A stretch of 51,856 bases of DNA from Taibaiella sp. KBW10 (lineage in GTDB: Bacteria; Bacteroidota; Bacteroidia; Chitinophagales; Chitinophagaceae), in assembly GCF_003852495.1 (NCBI RefSeq), contig NZ_QAJI01000005.1:360239-412094 (forward strand), given 5' to 3'. Each line of letters starts with the position of its first letter. The first letter of the stretch is position 1. The translations under genes were made by a program, and so were the position numbers. The notes under the pieces were generated by a model, which saw nothing but the letters and a program-made list of their open reading frames with translations, did not search any database and was not told where the DNA came from. Below are positions 1 through 8,187 of this stretch, piece after piece.

Positions 1-33
1 GGGTCTCCTTTACTATTTATATCTGTTATGGAT

Positions 34-1230
34 TTACGATAAATCCGCCAAAGCATTTTTAATACGGGTAACCGCATCCCAGAGTTGTGCCGTAGAGGCT
101 GCATAGGAAAAACGAATACAGTTATCATTACCAAAAGCCGTACCACTCACACCACTTACATGTGCGGTATTGAGCAGGAACAAGGCAAAGTCATCCGCAT
201 TGCGCAATACATTGCCCTGTGTATCTTTCTTACCGAAATAATAAGAAATATCGGGGAAAGCATAAAAGGCTCCTTCGGGTATCAGTGTTTTAAATCCTTC
301 TATTTTATTCAATTCGGCAATAAAGAAATCCCTTCTTTCGTGAAAAGCTTTTACCATTTCCATCGAAGGAGCATTGTCTTCCAAAAGTGCCGTCACTGCA
401 GCTTTTTGGGCAAAAGAGTTTGTTCCGGAAGTAAAAGAACCCTGGATTTTCTCACAGGCTTTCACCATGGCTACCGGTGCGGCAATATAGCCCAAACGCC
501 AGCCGGTCATCGCAAAGCCTTTTGCAAAACCATTCACCAGCACGACCTGCTCTTTCAGCTCTTCGAACTGTGCAATACTTTCGTGTTTGCCTACATAATT
601 GATGTACTCATATATTTCATCACTGACAACCGTGATGTTTGGATAGTTTTTCAGGACAGCAGCCAGGGCCTGCAATTCCGATTTTGAGTAAACCGCTCCG
701 GAAGGATTACAAGGGGAAGAGAAAATAAATAATCTTGTCTTCTCCGTGATCGCGGCTTCCAGTTTCTCCGGCGTAATCTTAAAATGATCTTCGATGCCGC
801 AAGGTACAAAAACACATAGCCCTTGTGCCATTTCTACCAAAGCAGAATAGGTAACCCAATATGGCGTAGGGATAATGGCTTCATCACCTGCGTTAATCGT
901 GGCCAGTACTACATTCGCCAGAGATTGTTTCGCCCCGGTAGAGACCATCGTCTGTTCCGGTGTATAGGTTAAGTGATTGTCCCGGTTCAATTTAGCGCAA
1001 ATAGCGGCTCTTAAATCGGCAAAACCCGCCACAGGCGTGTATTTGGTGTAGCCTTCATCTAAGGCTTTTTTGGCGGCGTCTTTAATGTGTTGAGGGGTGT
1101 CAAAATCCGGTTCTCCCAAACTTAAATTGATCACATTCACACCTTTTGAAGCCAATTCGCGACCGAGTTTAGCCATCAATAATGTTTGCGGCTCAGAAAA
1201 ACGGTCAACAAATGAAGAAATCTGCATCAT
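34..1230 (-). CDS. Class I/II pyridoxal-phosphate aminotransferase (aspartate aminotransferase type)
   Basis: Fold-type I aminotransferase of 398 residues, the usual length for bacterial aspartate/prephenate aminotransferases of subgroup I-gamma. Visible landmarks are the N-terminal SLGEPDFDTP substrate-loop motif (about 37-46), the asparagine in NPSG (N175), D204 and Y207 for the cofactor, the Schiff-base lysine in NGFAKGFAMTGWR (K237) and the carboxylate-binding arginine in CIRFSYA (R373). It probably transfers amino groups between aspartate or an aromatic acid and 2-oxoglutarate in the cytoplasm; exact substrate unproven. The frame stays open upstream to 1281, but a good promoter lies at 1253-1282, inside that extension, so the ATGATG at 1230/1227 is the start. 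Divergent from hisS. Confidence 0.9.
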   Translation of the reverse strand: MMQISSFVDRFSEPQTLLMAKLGRELASKGVNVINLSLGEPDFDTPQHIKDAAKKALDEGYTKYTPVAGFADLRAAICAKLNRDNHLTYTPEQTMVSTGAKQSLANVVLATINAGDEAIIPTPYWVTYSALVEMAQGLCVFVPCGIEDHFKITPEKLEAAITEKTRLFIFSSPCNPSGAVYSKSELQALAAVLKNYPNITVVSDEIYEYINYVGKHESIAQFEELKEQVVLVNGFAKGFAMTGWRLGYIAAPVAMVKACEKIQGSFTSGTNSFAQKAAVTALLEDNAPSMEMVKAFHERRDFFIAELNKIEGFKTLIPEGAFYAFPDISYYFGKKDTQGNVLRNADDFALFLLNTAHVSGVSGTAFGNDNCIRFSYAASTAQLWDAVTRIKNALADLS

Positions 1231-1252
1231 CTTTTTACTGTTTTGGAAAAAA

Positions 1253-1282
1253 CAAAGGTAACAGAAATAGCAGAGATTCAAA
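1253..1282 (-). promoter_or_regulatory. Bacteroidota-type promoter of the aminotransferase
   Basis: On the minus strand TTTG (1279-1282) is followed after 18 bases by TACCTTTG (1253-1260), matching the Bacteroidota -33 TTTG / -7 TAnnTTTG consensus. Transcription would start near 1246, just upstream of the ATG at 1230. This excludes the longer reading frame start at 1281. Confidence 0.65.
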
Positions 1283-1344
1283 GGTTAAAATGGAAGGAAA
1301 ATCGGGCTTTGCTAAATCTACTTTTTCATTAAGTCATTAAAGGT

Positions 1345-1352
1345 TAAATTTG
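1345..1352 (+). promoter_or_regulatory. -7 promoter element of hisS
   Basis: TAAATTTG lies 25 bases before the hisS ATG at 1377. A TTG codon at 1350, in frame with hisS, falls inside this box and is therefore unlikely to be a start. No convincing -33 TTTG is visible at the right distance. Confidence 0.5.
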
Positions 1353-1376
1353 CTCCCGTATTCAAATTTTTTACAG

Positions 1377-2756
1377 ATGAAACCCTCCATTCCTCAAGGT
1401 ACCCGCGATTTTTCCCCTGCCGATGTAAGGCGCCGCCAGTATATACTCCAGACCATTAAATCGGTTTTTGAAGTGTATGGCTATCAACCTTTGGAAACAC
1501 CTTCTATGGAAAACCTCAGCACGCTGATGGGTAAATACGGAGAGGAAGGAGACCGGTTGATCTTTAAGATTTTGAATAATGGCTTGCATGAGAAAAAAGA
1601 TCAGGCAAAGCTGAATGAAGAATGGGCAAAGGTTTTAGAAAAACCCTATAGCGCGACGGCGATTACAGAAAGAGCTTTGCGATATGATCTGACTATTCCT
1701 TTTGCACGTTATGTGGTGATGCACCAGAACGATTTGGTATTTCCTTTTAAGCGCTATCAGATGCAGCCGGTATGGCGTGCTGATCGTCCGCAAAGAGGCC
1801 GCTACCGCGAATTCTGGCAATGTGATGCCGATGTGGTGGGCAGTAATTCTTTATTAAACGAAGCGGAATTGTTATGTATTTATCAATCTGCTTTTCACCA
1901 ATTAAAGGTGCCGGGTATACAGGTAAAAATCAATAGCCGTAAAGTATTAGCGGGGTTGGCGGAATGTTGCGGCGCCCTGGATAAACTAACAGATATTACT
2001 GTGGCCATCGATAAGCTGGATAAGATCGGTTGGGATGGCGTGGAAAAGGAACTAATCGGCAGAGGATTAGATGCCGATAAGATTGCCTATATACAACAAT
2101 ACCTATCGGTAACAGGGAATACAGAAGAGCGCCTGGTCATCATGGAAACCTTGTTGCAGGCGAGTGACATAGCACAGAAAGGGATTGCAGAATTAAGAAC
2201 GACCCTGCACTATTTTGAACAACTTAAACATCCGGAATGGACCAGTGAATTGATCGTTGATTTTACGCTGGCACGTGGTTTGAACTATTATACAGGCATC
2301 ATTGTAGAGGTTGCGACAACAGCCGTTAAAATGGGTAGTATCGGCGGCGGCGGTCGTTATGATGACCTTACGGGTTTATTCGGACTAAAGGGTTTATCTG
2401 GTGTGGGGGTTTCCTTTGGTATAGACCGTATTTACGATGTTATGGAAGAGCTGGCCTTATTCCCTGTGCAGGTCGATATCACTACAAAGATTCTGTTTGT
2501 AAATATCGAGCCAAAGGCAGAAGCAACAATCCTTACTTACCTGTCACAACTCCGCAATGCAGGTATCTCCTGCGAGCTGTATAGTGAAACGGCAAAATTT
2601 GATAAGCAGATGAAGTATGCGCACAGGCGTACCATTCCTTTTGTGGGTATCGTCGGTGAAAGTGAATTGGCAGAAAATAAGATTATGGTGAAGAATATGG
2701 AAACCGGGACACAGGAATTGGTGACCATAACCGCATTGAGCAATTTATTGTCTTAA
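1377..2756 (+). CDS. hisS: Histidine--tRNA ligase
   Basis: Class II aminoacyl-tRNA synthetase that charges tRNA-His with histidine; 459 residues. In order: the IPQGTRDFSP start typical of HisRS, motif 2 with the GRYREFWQCD arginine (about 141-150), the histidine-specific ARGLNYYTG motif (299-307), motif 3 GVGVSFGIDRIYDV (342-355), and a C-terminal anticodon-binding domain from about 370. The start is ATG 1377, since the protein begins MKPSIPQGTRDF as in relatives. It is divergent from the aminotransferase and ends before a strong hairpin at 2781-2812, where it meets a minus-strand pseudogene. Confidence 0.97.
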   Translation: MKPSIPQGTRDFSPADVRRRQYILQTIKSVFEVYGYQPLETPSMENLSTLMGKYGEEGDRLIFKILNNGLHEKKDQAKLNEEWAKVLEKPYSATAITERALRYDLTIPFARYVVMHQNDLVFPFKRYQMQPVWRADRPQRGRYREFWQCDADVVGSNSLLNEAELLCIYQSAFHQLKVPGIQVKINSRKVLAGLAECCGALDKLTDITVAIDKLDKIGWDGVEKELIGRGLDADKIAYIQQYLSVTGNTEERLVIMETLLQASDIAQKGIAELRTTLHYFEQLKHPEWTSELIVDFTLARGLNYYTGIIVEVATTAVKMGSIGGGGRYDDLTGLFGLKGLSGVGVSFGIDRIYDVMEELALFPVQVDITTKILFVNIEPKAEATILTYLSQLRNAGISCELYSETAKFDKQMKYAHRRTIPFVGIVGESELAENKIMVKNMETGTQELVTITALSNLLS

Positions 2757-2780
2757 AGCGGAACAACAATAAGGAGTATA

Positions 2781-2812
2781 ACAAAGCCTGGTGATTCATC
2801 ACCGGGCTTTGT
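2781..2812. terminator. Bidirectional hairpin terminator after hisS
   Basis: A 14-bp stem (2781-2794 with 2799-2812, one G.U pair) closes a TTCA loop. It sits between the hisS stop at 2756 and the end of the decayed minus-strand gene at 2814, so it probably serves both directions. There is no long T-run on the plus side. Confidence 0.6.
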
Positions 2813-2813
2813 G

Positions 2814-3710
2814 TTAGCGGTCTTTTAAACGATTATTTTTTACAAATTGTCTTCTGGAGATTGTACCGAATGCCGTCGCAATCTCTGCAAGAATTACCTT
2901 TTGGTAAAACAGAGACATCAACTGTATTGGCTTGCGTGTTCCCCGCCGATTTTTGCCCCATCATATTATAGCTGTAATAATCTTTATGGGTTCAGTTGTG
3001 CTTTGGATATGTAATGTATGGTCTATCGGATTCGGGTATACTGTAAGCGCTACAGCATTACATTAGCGCGTGATGTGCAAAACATTGCCATATTTTTTTG
3101 AGCCATCATTATCCACCTGGATCAACCGGTAAAAACTAGATCCGGTTTTAGTATTAGGATTGGTATGGGTATAAGTATATTCATTATGCGCAAGCGTTTC
3201 TTGTGTTCCTGATTTGGCATCAACACTTGCCAGAACGGTCCAGTAAGAAGCATCAGTGCTGTATTCAACAATGAAATTCCTGAAATCTTTTTCCAGTGAG
3301 GTATCCCACTGTAAAACAATGTTTCCATCTTTCTCTGTACCGCCAAAAGAAACAAGGGTAACCGGAAGAGGTACCGGGGGTGGCACTAATGCTTTGGCCA
3401 GATTGCCGCACAAGTTAGCTCCGGATTGAGGAATATTGCCAATGGTATTATCTGCACCCACAGAGGTTGCGGTATAGAGAAAGCTATCTTTTGCATTGAG
3501 TCCGGCCCTATTAAGATTATACGGCGAGGTAAAGGAAGCGCCGACGTTGGTCGGTGTTGAGTGGTAATCGGTTTTTGCTCCATTATTCATACCTGCTTTT
3601 GAAATAGACACATAGGTATTTGGTGCAAATTTAGTGGGAGCGCTATTGCCCTGCAACGTGGCCAGAGAAGCCATAGCCATAAGGCCTGATTTAATTAGTA
3701 AATGCTTCAT
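2814..3710 (-). pseudogene. Broken T9SS-type surface protein (sorting domain separated by stop and frameshifts)
   Basis: The intact part (3063-3710, 215 residues) has a signal peptide (MKHLLIKSGLMAMASLATLQG) and a C-terminal domain, LPVTLVSFGGTEKDGNIVLQW to FYRLIQVDNDGSKKYGNVL. In Bacteroidota exported proteins this domain is normally followed by a type A T9SS sorting domain. After the TAA at 3065-3063 the same frame continues NAVALTVYPNPIDHTLHIQS, the classic VYPNP start of that domain. It then shifts frame near 2965 into YNMMGQKSAGNTQ..VDVSVLPKG, and again near 2898 into ILAEIATAFG..RRQFVKNN, ending at 2814. One stop and two frameshifts therefore split a single sorting domain. The 215-residue product could still be made but would lack the outer-membrane export signal. 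Sequencing error is the alternative. Confidence 0.8.
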
Positions 3711-4015
3711 GATGGTACGTAATTTATTTCCGCTAAATTATCGTCCTACCACTGGTTTAGGCACTAAGGCTTGGTTAACAGCATATTGTTAAAATATGTA
3801 ATTATTGTATATAGAGTAATCAATGATTGATATATGATTACATATATTTATATTAAATTTAAATCATAAAATTTAAATTTTGTTGTGCAAAGTGATATAA
3901 TAATATTGTGAAATGGTCTTTTTTGATTGTCAAAACATGGATATTTTTTTCATAATCAAATTTCAGACAGGCTATCTTTTAATAAAAGTATGGTCATGCA
4001 AGGAGTAATAATAAC
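3711..4015. other. AT-rich gene-free stretch with inverted repeats
   Basis: No coding frame is supported here. The stretch is very AT-rich and contains a perfect 10-bp inverted repeat, AAATTTAAAT / ATTTAAATTT at 3855-3864 and 3871-3880. A second pair, GTAATCA near 3826 and TGATTAC near 3836-3842, lies upstream of it. It holds the upstream region of the broken T9SS gene and ends at the terminator of the hydrolase operon. No clear TAnnTTTG box was seen. Confidence 0.4.
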
Positions 4016-4045
4016 AAAAAGCCACCGTTTCTACGATGGCTTTTT
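4016..4045 (-). terminator. Terminator of the hydrolase operon
   Basis: Hairpin with arms 4016-4027 and 4034-4045 (12 positions, one mismatch) and a 6-base loop; the A5/T5 ends give a U-run in either direction. It lies just beyond the stop of the minus-strand hydrolase at 4067. Confidence 0.7.
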
Positions 4046-4066
4046 GCTATATATTCATTATTGGGT

Positions 4067-5464
4067 TTAGTGCTTTTGTTTTGCCTGATATTTAAGCCAG
4101 TTCAATATTTCTGTCAGGGCTTTAGGGGATATGGTCTGTTCGATTGTTGCATATTCCTGAGGCGCTCCTGTGCTGCATTCCTGGAAAAGGTGATTCAGAT
4201 TAGGAAGCTCCAGTACAGAAGCATGACTATTATTCGCTTTTTGCAAGGCATTTCTGACCGCTTCTGCATTTTCCTTTGCAGGTACCTGTACATCTTTTTC
4301 TCCGAATAAGGCGAGTATCGGACAACTCAGTCGCTCGAGGTCTTTTGAGGGATCATATTTCAGGAAATACCGTATCCAGGGCGAGCTCAGTTCTGTTACA
4401 TATTTTTGAATGAGTGCGTCTTCTGAAGCGCCCGCCGGTATTGCCGCTGCAAGCTCTGTTTTGAAGGATTGTTTCAGATAGCTGTTCAGTTGTTGTCCGG
4501 CTTCTTTTTCATCCGCACTCTTTACCACGATATCATATAGAGCCTTATTCACTTTATTTGACTTTTCGGCTTGCTCCGGTGCCACCCCGTTCGCTGCTGC
4601 AATCGCCAGTTGTTGTTGTAATAATAAGCTTGCACCCGGTACGCCCGGTCCGGCAAGGGTTACGATAAAGGCGATATCTTTAGATTGTACTGCCATCATT
4701 GGGGCGATCACACCACCTTCACTGTGCCCGATGATGCCGATCTTCTTTTTATTAATTTCTTTTCGGGTACGCAGGTAGGCTACGGCTGCCAATGCATCAT
4801 CAGCAAAATCCCGGGTCGTTGCTTTCGCAAAATTGCCGGTTGAGGCCGCTGTACCGCGATCATCATAACGCAACACTGCAAAACCGTTTCGGGTCAAAAA
4901 ATCGGCCAGTACCAAAAATGGTTTATGCCCCAACAATTCCTCATCCCTGTTTTGCGGGCCACTACCGCTGACGAGCACGACCACCGGGTAGGTTCCTTTT
5001 TGTTCCGGCAAGCTGAGGGTACCTGCTAACTGAATGCCGGCGGCTTTATTCTCAAAATGCACCGCTTCTTCATAATAAGGGTATGGCTTGAGGGGTTCCT
5101 GGGGTCTGCGGCTTTTTGCGGCACGCTCCAGGTTCAAGGGCAAGGATTGTCCTCTTTGCTTAAAGGTGCCGGTAATCAGGCTGTCCGATACCATTTTGCC
5201 TTCATAGGTCATGCCAATCGCCGGAATAGAGAGACGCAACACGGACTGATCAAAAGATAGATCGCTTACCGGAATTCCTTTGGTACCCTGGTCCGGGCTA
5301 TCCATGGTGGCCAAATAACCAGAATCCGTTTTTTGGATGTTTAAAACCAATTCCAGGGTTACGCTTTGTATTTTTAAATCGCCTTTCCAGGTACCGGCAA
5401 TATTTTGTCCGGAGGAAATCAGCGCAATTAAATTTAATAGTAAAGTCAGGGCAATCTTGTTCAT
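4067..5464 (-). CDS. Exported alpha/beta hydrolase (serine esterase/peptidase-like)
   Basis: 465 residues with a signal peptide ending near SSGQ (about 19). An N-terminal beta-rich domain (about 21-120) resembles the lipocalin-like module placed before many Bacteroidota hydrolases. An alpha/beta hydrolase fold follows from about 140. The nucleophile elbow is GHSEGG with S248, the acid is probably D391 (FGEKD) and the histidine H425 (LNHLF), so the triad is complete. It likely cleaves an ester or amide in the periplasm; substrate unknown. It starts 3 bases after the stop of the upstream exported protein, so the two are probably cotranscribed. Confidence 0.85.
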   Translation of the reverse strand: MNKIALTLLLNLIALISSGQNIAGTWKGDLKIQSVTLELVLNIQKTDSGYLATMDSPDQGTKGIPVSDLSFDQSVLRLSIPAIGMTYEGKMVSDSLITGTFKQRGQSLPLNLERAAKSRRPQEPLKPYPYYEEAVHFENKAAGIQLAGTLSLPEQKGTYPVVVLVSGSGPQNRDEELLGHKPFLVLADFLTRNGFAVLRYDDRGTAASTGNFAKATTRDFADDALAAVAYLRTRKEINKKKIGIIGHSEGGVIAPMMAVQSKDIAFIVTLAGPGVPGASLLLQQQLAIAAANGVAPEQAEKSNKVNKALYDIVVKSADEKEAGQQLNSYLKQSFKTELAAAIPAGASEDALIQKYVTELSSPWIRYFLKYDPSKDLERLSCPILALFGEKDVQVPAKENAEAVRNALQKANNSHASVLELPNLNHLFQECSTGAPQEYATIEQTISPKALTEILNWLKYQAKQKH

Positions 5465-5467
5465 GTT

Positions 5468-6103
5468 TTATTGTGGTACGTATTTTAAAAGTGTTTTGAT
5501 GTCTGATTCAATCCTGATTCGTTCTTCGTCCAGGTAGTCGCTGGCAAAGGGTGCACCGCAGTCTTGGTTATTAAGTTGGTAGATCAATTTTTTTTGTTCA
5601 AAGTAGCTTCTGGTTTCTTCAATCTCCGATTGGTTGAAGTCAAAGGCCGCGGTATCATTATTCGCTTTCATTGCTGCCACATCATAATAATACGGCCGGT
5701 TATACTGATAGGTTCTTTCTAATACAAAGGATATTTCCCCATTCAGGAAGTAGTATTCCGTAAGGTTTTGAGTCATTTCCCCAAATGCTCTGGTAATAAT
5801 CTTCTCTAACCGCTTTTGTTGATAATAAAAAGTGGCCGTTCCTCCTTCTGAGCTATTGTCGAGCGCTTTATTGCGTACAGTAGTCCACTTCGTCATGGAA
5901 TTGATGCGCTTGAAATTAGCTCTTATTGTGTGGAGCATCTGGTCCAGTTCTATCGGGCCATTTCGATCCGTCTCCTTAAAGGAAGCTGTAGCAATAACGG
6001 TATTTTTCTTTTTTTGTTGTTGTGCGAAAACAGGTAATGCCGGAAAGCAGCATAACAAGCCGAGGGCAATGCCGGAGCGGAAAGATGACTTAAACAGAAG
6101 CAT
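5468..6103 (-). CDS. Exported protein of unknown function
   Basis: 211 residues. The start is ATG 6103 (MLLFKSSFRSG...), which gives a good signal peptide with a hydrophobic core and cleavage after PVFA. The open frame reaches 6184, but that extension runs through the terminator of the upstream gene (6141-6174), so the longer start is rejected. The mature part is polar, with no motif I recognise. It includes a Tyr-rich segment (TYQYNRPYYYDV) and an acidic, helical C-terminus (YLDEERIRIESDIKTL). It lies 3 bases upstream of the alpha/beta hydrolase, so the two probably act together in the periplasm. Confidence 0.7.
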   Translation of the reverse strand: MLLFKSSFRSGIALGLLCCFPALPVFAQQQKKKNTVIATASFKETDRNGPIELDQMLHTIRANFKRINSMTKWTTVRNKALDNSSEGGTATFYYQQKRLEKIITRAFGEMTQNLTEYYFLNGEISFVLERTYQYNRPYYYDVAAMKANNDTAAFDFNQSEIEETRSYFEQKKLIYQLNNQDCGAPFASDYLDEERIRIESDIKTLLKYVPQ

Positions 6104-6140
6104 ATAATTGCGATTTAGAAGATGAATCCGATGCTCATTA

Positions 6141-6174
6141 TAAAAAGGGCTGTTCTGACACAACAGAACAGCCC
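6141..6174 (-). terminator. Rho-independent terminator of the outer-membrane protein gene
   Basis: Perfect 11-bp stem GGGCTGTTCTG / CAGAACAGCCC (6147-6157, 6164-6174) with a 6-base loop, followed on the minus strand by a T5 run (6142-6146). It is immediately downstream of the gene ending at 6200. Confidence 0.85.
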
Positions 6175-6199
6175 CAAGATACAATTTTATGCGGAATGA

Positions 6200-7027
6200 T
6201 TAGTGGTGTTCACCCCACCATCCGTACTCTTTCCAATTGAAAGAGAAAGGCATTAATACCAGTGATAATGAAAAAGTATTTTTACCGATCAGTTCGCTTT
6301 TGCTTTCTAAGCCTGAGATATTACCAAACAAGCTGTTGGCATTCGTGTAGAATGGAATCTTTCCAAAAGAATATTGAGCTCTTAATTTAAAAACAATACC
6401 TGCTTTATACCCAACTTCTGCTTTTAAAAATGGTGCGATACCCGTTCCGAAACCCGCATTCCCATAATCTACCGTCATATTCAGAGAAGGATGAACACCT
6501 GCCCCGAAGGTTCCGGTCCAGCGGCTACCTTTTTCCAAGGTCGCTTCTCCTCCGAATTTGAAATCCACACTTACCGGTAAGGCCATCTGTACAGACATGG
6601 CAGAAAAACCAAAAATAGGATCACTATAAGTTACACCATTTACCGTTCCGTTCTCATCTGTCGTAAAGCCGCTGAACTCAGGTACTTTATAATCCCATAA
6701 AAACGCATTGTATTCATAATCGATACCGATTGCTAATAAAGATTGCCCACCCAGGCGTTTCACCGGAATATAAGTGCCTGCAAAACCACCATACCCAAAT
6801 TTGCTATTTACATTTTGGTTAATCTCTCTGGAAAATGACTTGCCCGATGCCGCATCTTTTACAGTCTCGTTGCTTTTATATGTTGCGGAGGCGATAGAAT
6901 ATGAGTAGCCAATTTCCCAACGCTTCAGAAAATTAGGTAAGCCATAACCCGGTCCGGCATGTACTTCCGTAAAACTCGCCAATAATAAAGTGCCGGCTAT
7001 TGCTTTCTTAAGTATATTGAATTTCAT
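6200..7027 (-). CDS. Probable outer-membrane beta-barrel protein, unknown function
   Basis: 275 residues with a Sec signal peptide (MKFNILKKAIAGTLLLASF, cleaved near VHA). The mature part alternates aromatic/glycine-rich strands (WEIGYSYSIASATY, LLAIGIDYEYNAFLW, FLKAEVGYKAGIVFKLRAQYSFG). The C-terminus is SLSLVLMPFSFNWKEYGWW followed by a short Gly-Glu-His-His tail. This pattern suggests an 8- to 12-stranded outer-membrane barrel, which is inference from composition. I do not recognise a family. It has its own terminator and stands between two unrelated transcription units. Confidence 0.65.
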   Translation of the reverse strand: MKFNILKKAIAGTLLLASFTEVHAGPGYGLPNFLKRWEIGYSYSIASATYKSNETVKDAASGKSFSREINQNVNSKFGYGGFAGTYIPVKRLGGQSLLAIGIDYEYNAFLWDYKVPEFSGFTTDENGTVNGVTYSDPIFGFSAMSVQMALPVSVDFKFGGEATLEKGSRWTGTFGAGVHPSLNMTVDYGNAGFGTGIAPFLKAEVGYKAGIVFKLRAQYSFGKIPFYTNANSLFGNISGLESKSELIGKNTFSLSLVLMPFSFNWKEYGWWGEHH

Positions 7028-7115
7028 ATTGTATATTATTTACGTTGGAAAAATAATATATTTTTATGAATAATTAACAAATTCAATATTTTTTTATAGA
7101 AAACGGGACGCGATC

Positions 7116-7670
7116 TTATTTTAAATAGTCCGTAAAGTGATCGCCTCTGTTCTCTGCTTTATTATGGTGCTGGTTAAACTCCTGAGATTTATTTCTCGGT
7201 ATAGAAAGTGATTCCCATTGCGTACTGAGCATTTTGCCCAGAAAAACAATCTGCCCTACATGATAAGCATAGTGACCTATTTGTCTTTGAATGGCTTCCA
7301 TAACACTATGTGCCTGGTTTCTAATGTACACCACCTTGTCCATATCGGCTTCTGTAAGCGTATCGAGCGTATCTAACAGTACCTTCCATCCTTCTTCCCA
7401 TTGTTGAAAGACTTGTGCGGCATCCTGTGTTTTCAGGTCAAATTCACTATCCCTGTCACGCCACTCCTTTTCCCCGTCGGTCTGGAGGAAATCAGTCCAG
7501 CGGGAGCGCATATTTCCCCATAGGTGTTTTACAATATGAGCAATGCTATTGCTTTCCTCGTTAGCCTGCCAGAATAATTTGTCTGCGTCTATCTGACGAA
7601 ATGTCTTTTCTCCCAGGTTTTTATAATAACCAAATAGGATAATACTGTTTTTTAAGAAAGAGGTTTCCAT
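7116..7670 (-). CDS. DinB-like / DUF1572 family protein
   Basis: 184 residues, matching the DUF1572 branch of the DinB/YfiT metal-binding four-helix bundle superfamily. The superfamily histidine triad is present as H49 (HIVKHLWGNM) and H133/H137 (QIGHYAYHVGQI), consistent with a bound divalent metal. Members are cytoplasmic and linked to thiol transfer or stress, but the reaction of this protein is unknown. It is followed by no clear terminator and is separated from trxA by a strong hairpin at 7684-7720, so it is transcribed separately. Confidence 0.85.
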   Translation of the reverse strand: METSFLKNSIILFGYYKNLGEKTFRQIDADKLFWQANEESNSIAHIVKHLWGNMRSRWTDFLQTDGEKEWRDRDSEFDLKTQDAAQVFQQWEEGWKVLLDTLDTLTEADMDKVVYIRNQAHSVMEAIQRQIGHYAYHVGQIVFLGKMLSTQWESLSIPRNKSQEFNQHHNKAENRGDHFTDYLK

Positions 7671-7683
7671 AATCGTATAAATT

Positions 7684-7720
7684 AATAAAGCCCTTCTGCA
7701 TATTGCGAAAGGGCTTTATT
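7684..7720 (-). terminator. Terminator after trxA
   Basis: 12-bp perfect stem (7684-7695 with 7709-7720) with a 13-base loop, ending in a T-rich tract on the minus strand. It lies between the trxA stop (7747) and the start of the DinB-like gene (7670). Confidence 0.7.
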
Positions 7721-7746
7721 GTAACATTAAGACATCTGAAAAAAAA

Positions 7747-8064
7747 TTACAGATGTTGTTGGATTTTTTTGTCGAAAGCAGATTTTGGAGCAGCACCTAC
7801 TTGTTTGTCTACTACTTCTCCGTTTTTGATATAAAGGATACAAGGAATGCTTGTTACCCCATATTCTACAGACAAGTTTGGATTTTCATCAACGTTTACT
7901 TTTCCTACATTGATTTTTCCATCATACTCGGTAGCCAAAGCATCGATTGTGGGGCCTAAGGCCAAACAAGGACCACACCAAGGAGCCCAAAAATCAACAA
8001 CCGACAATTTATCGGATTTTAGCACTTCTGCTTCGAAGTTAGCATCATTATATACTGCTGCCAT
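7747..8064 (-). CDS. trxA: Thioredoxin
   Basis: A single-domain thioredoxin of 105 residues, the normal size. It carries the redox motif WCGPC (W29-C33) in FWAPWCGPC and the cis-proline segment TSIPC. It reduces disulfides in cytoplasmic proteins. The frame is open to 8112, but a -7 box TATCTTTG at 8098-8105 lies inside that extension and thioredoxins begin at MAAVYNDANF, so ATG 8064 is the start. An extra Cys follows the cis-proline (SIPC), where many thioredoxins have Thr. It has its own promoter and terminator. Confidence 0.95.
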   Translation of the reverse strand: MAAVYNDANFEAEVLKSDKLSVVDFWAPWCGPCLALGPTIDALATEYDGKINVGKVNVDENPNLSVEYGVTSIPCILYIKNGEVVDKQVGAAPKSAFDKKIQQHL

Positions 8065-8097
8065 TATTATAAATTTACTTTTTTGAAAATGATAAGA

Positions 8098-8105
8098 CAA
8101 AGATA
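8098..8105 (-). promoter_or_regulatory. -7 promoter element of trxA
   Basis: TATCTTTG on the minus strand, matching TAnnTTTG, 33 bases before the ATG at 8064. No convincing TTTG -33 box was seen. Confidence 0.5.
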
Positions 8106-8124
8106 GGCGCATTTTTTATGAATA

Positions 8125-8159
8125 AAAAATAGAGGATAATAATAGCATCATTATCCTCT
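8125..8159 (-). terminator. Terminator of the FadL-like porin gene
   Basis: 10-bp perfect stem AGAGGATAAT / ATTATCCTCT (8131-8140, 8150-8159) with a 9-base loop, followed on the minus strand by ATTTTTTATT. It is directly downstream of the stop at 8188. Confidence 0.8.
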
Positions 8160-8187
8160 GTTATATTATAAAAAGTTTGTGATTTCC

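Noticed and set aside
85-687. 200-codon open frame on the plus strand
   Set aside because: Lies fully antisense to the well-supported aminotransferase, has low-complexity shadow composition and no motif.
8065-8112. Longer N-terminus for thioredoxin
   Set aside because: Contains the -7 promoter box and does not occur in thioredoxins.
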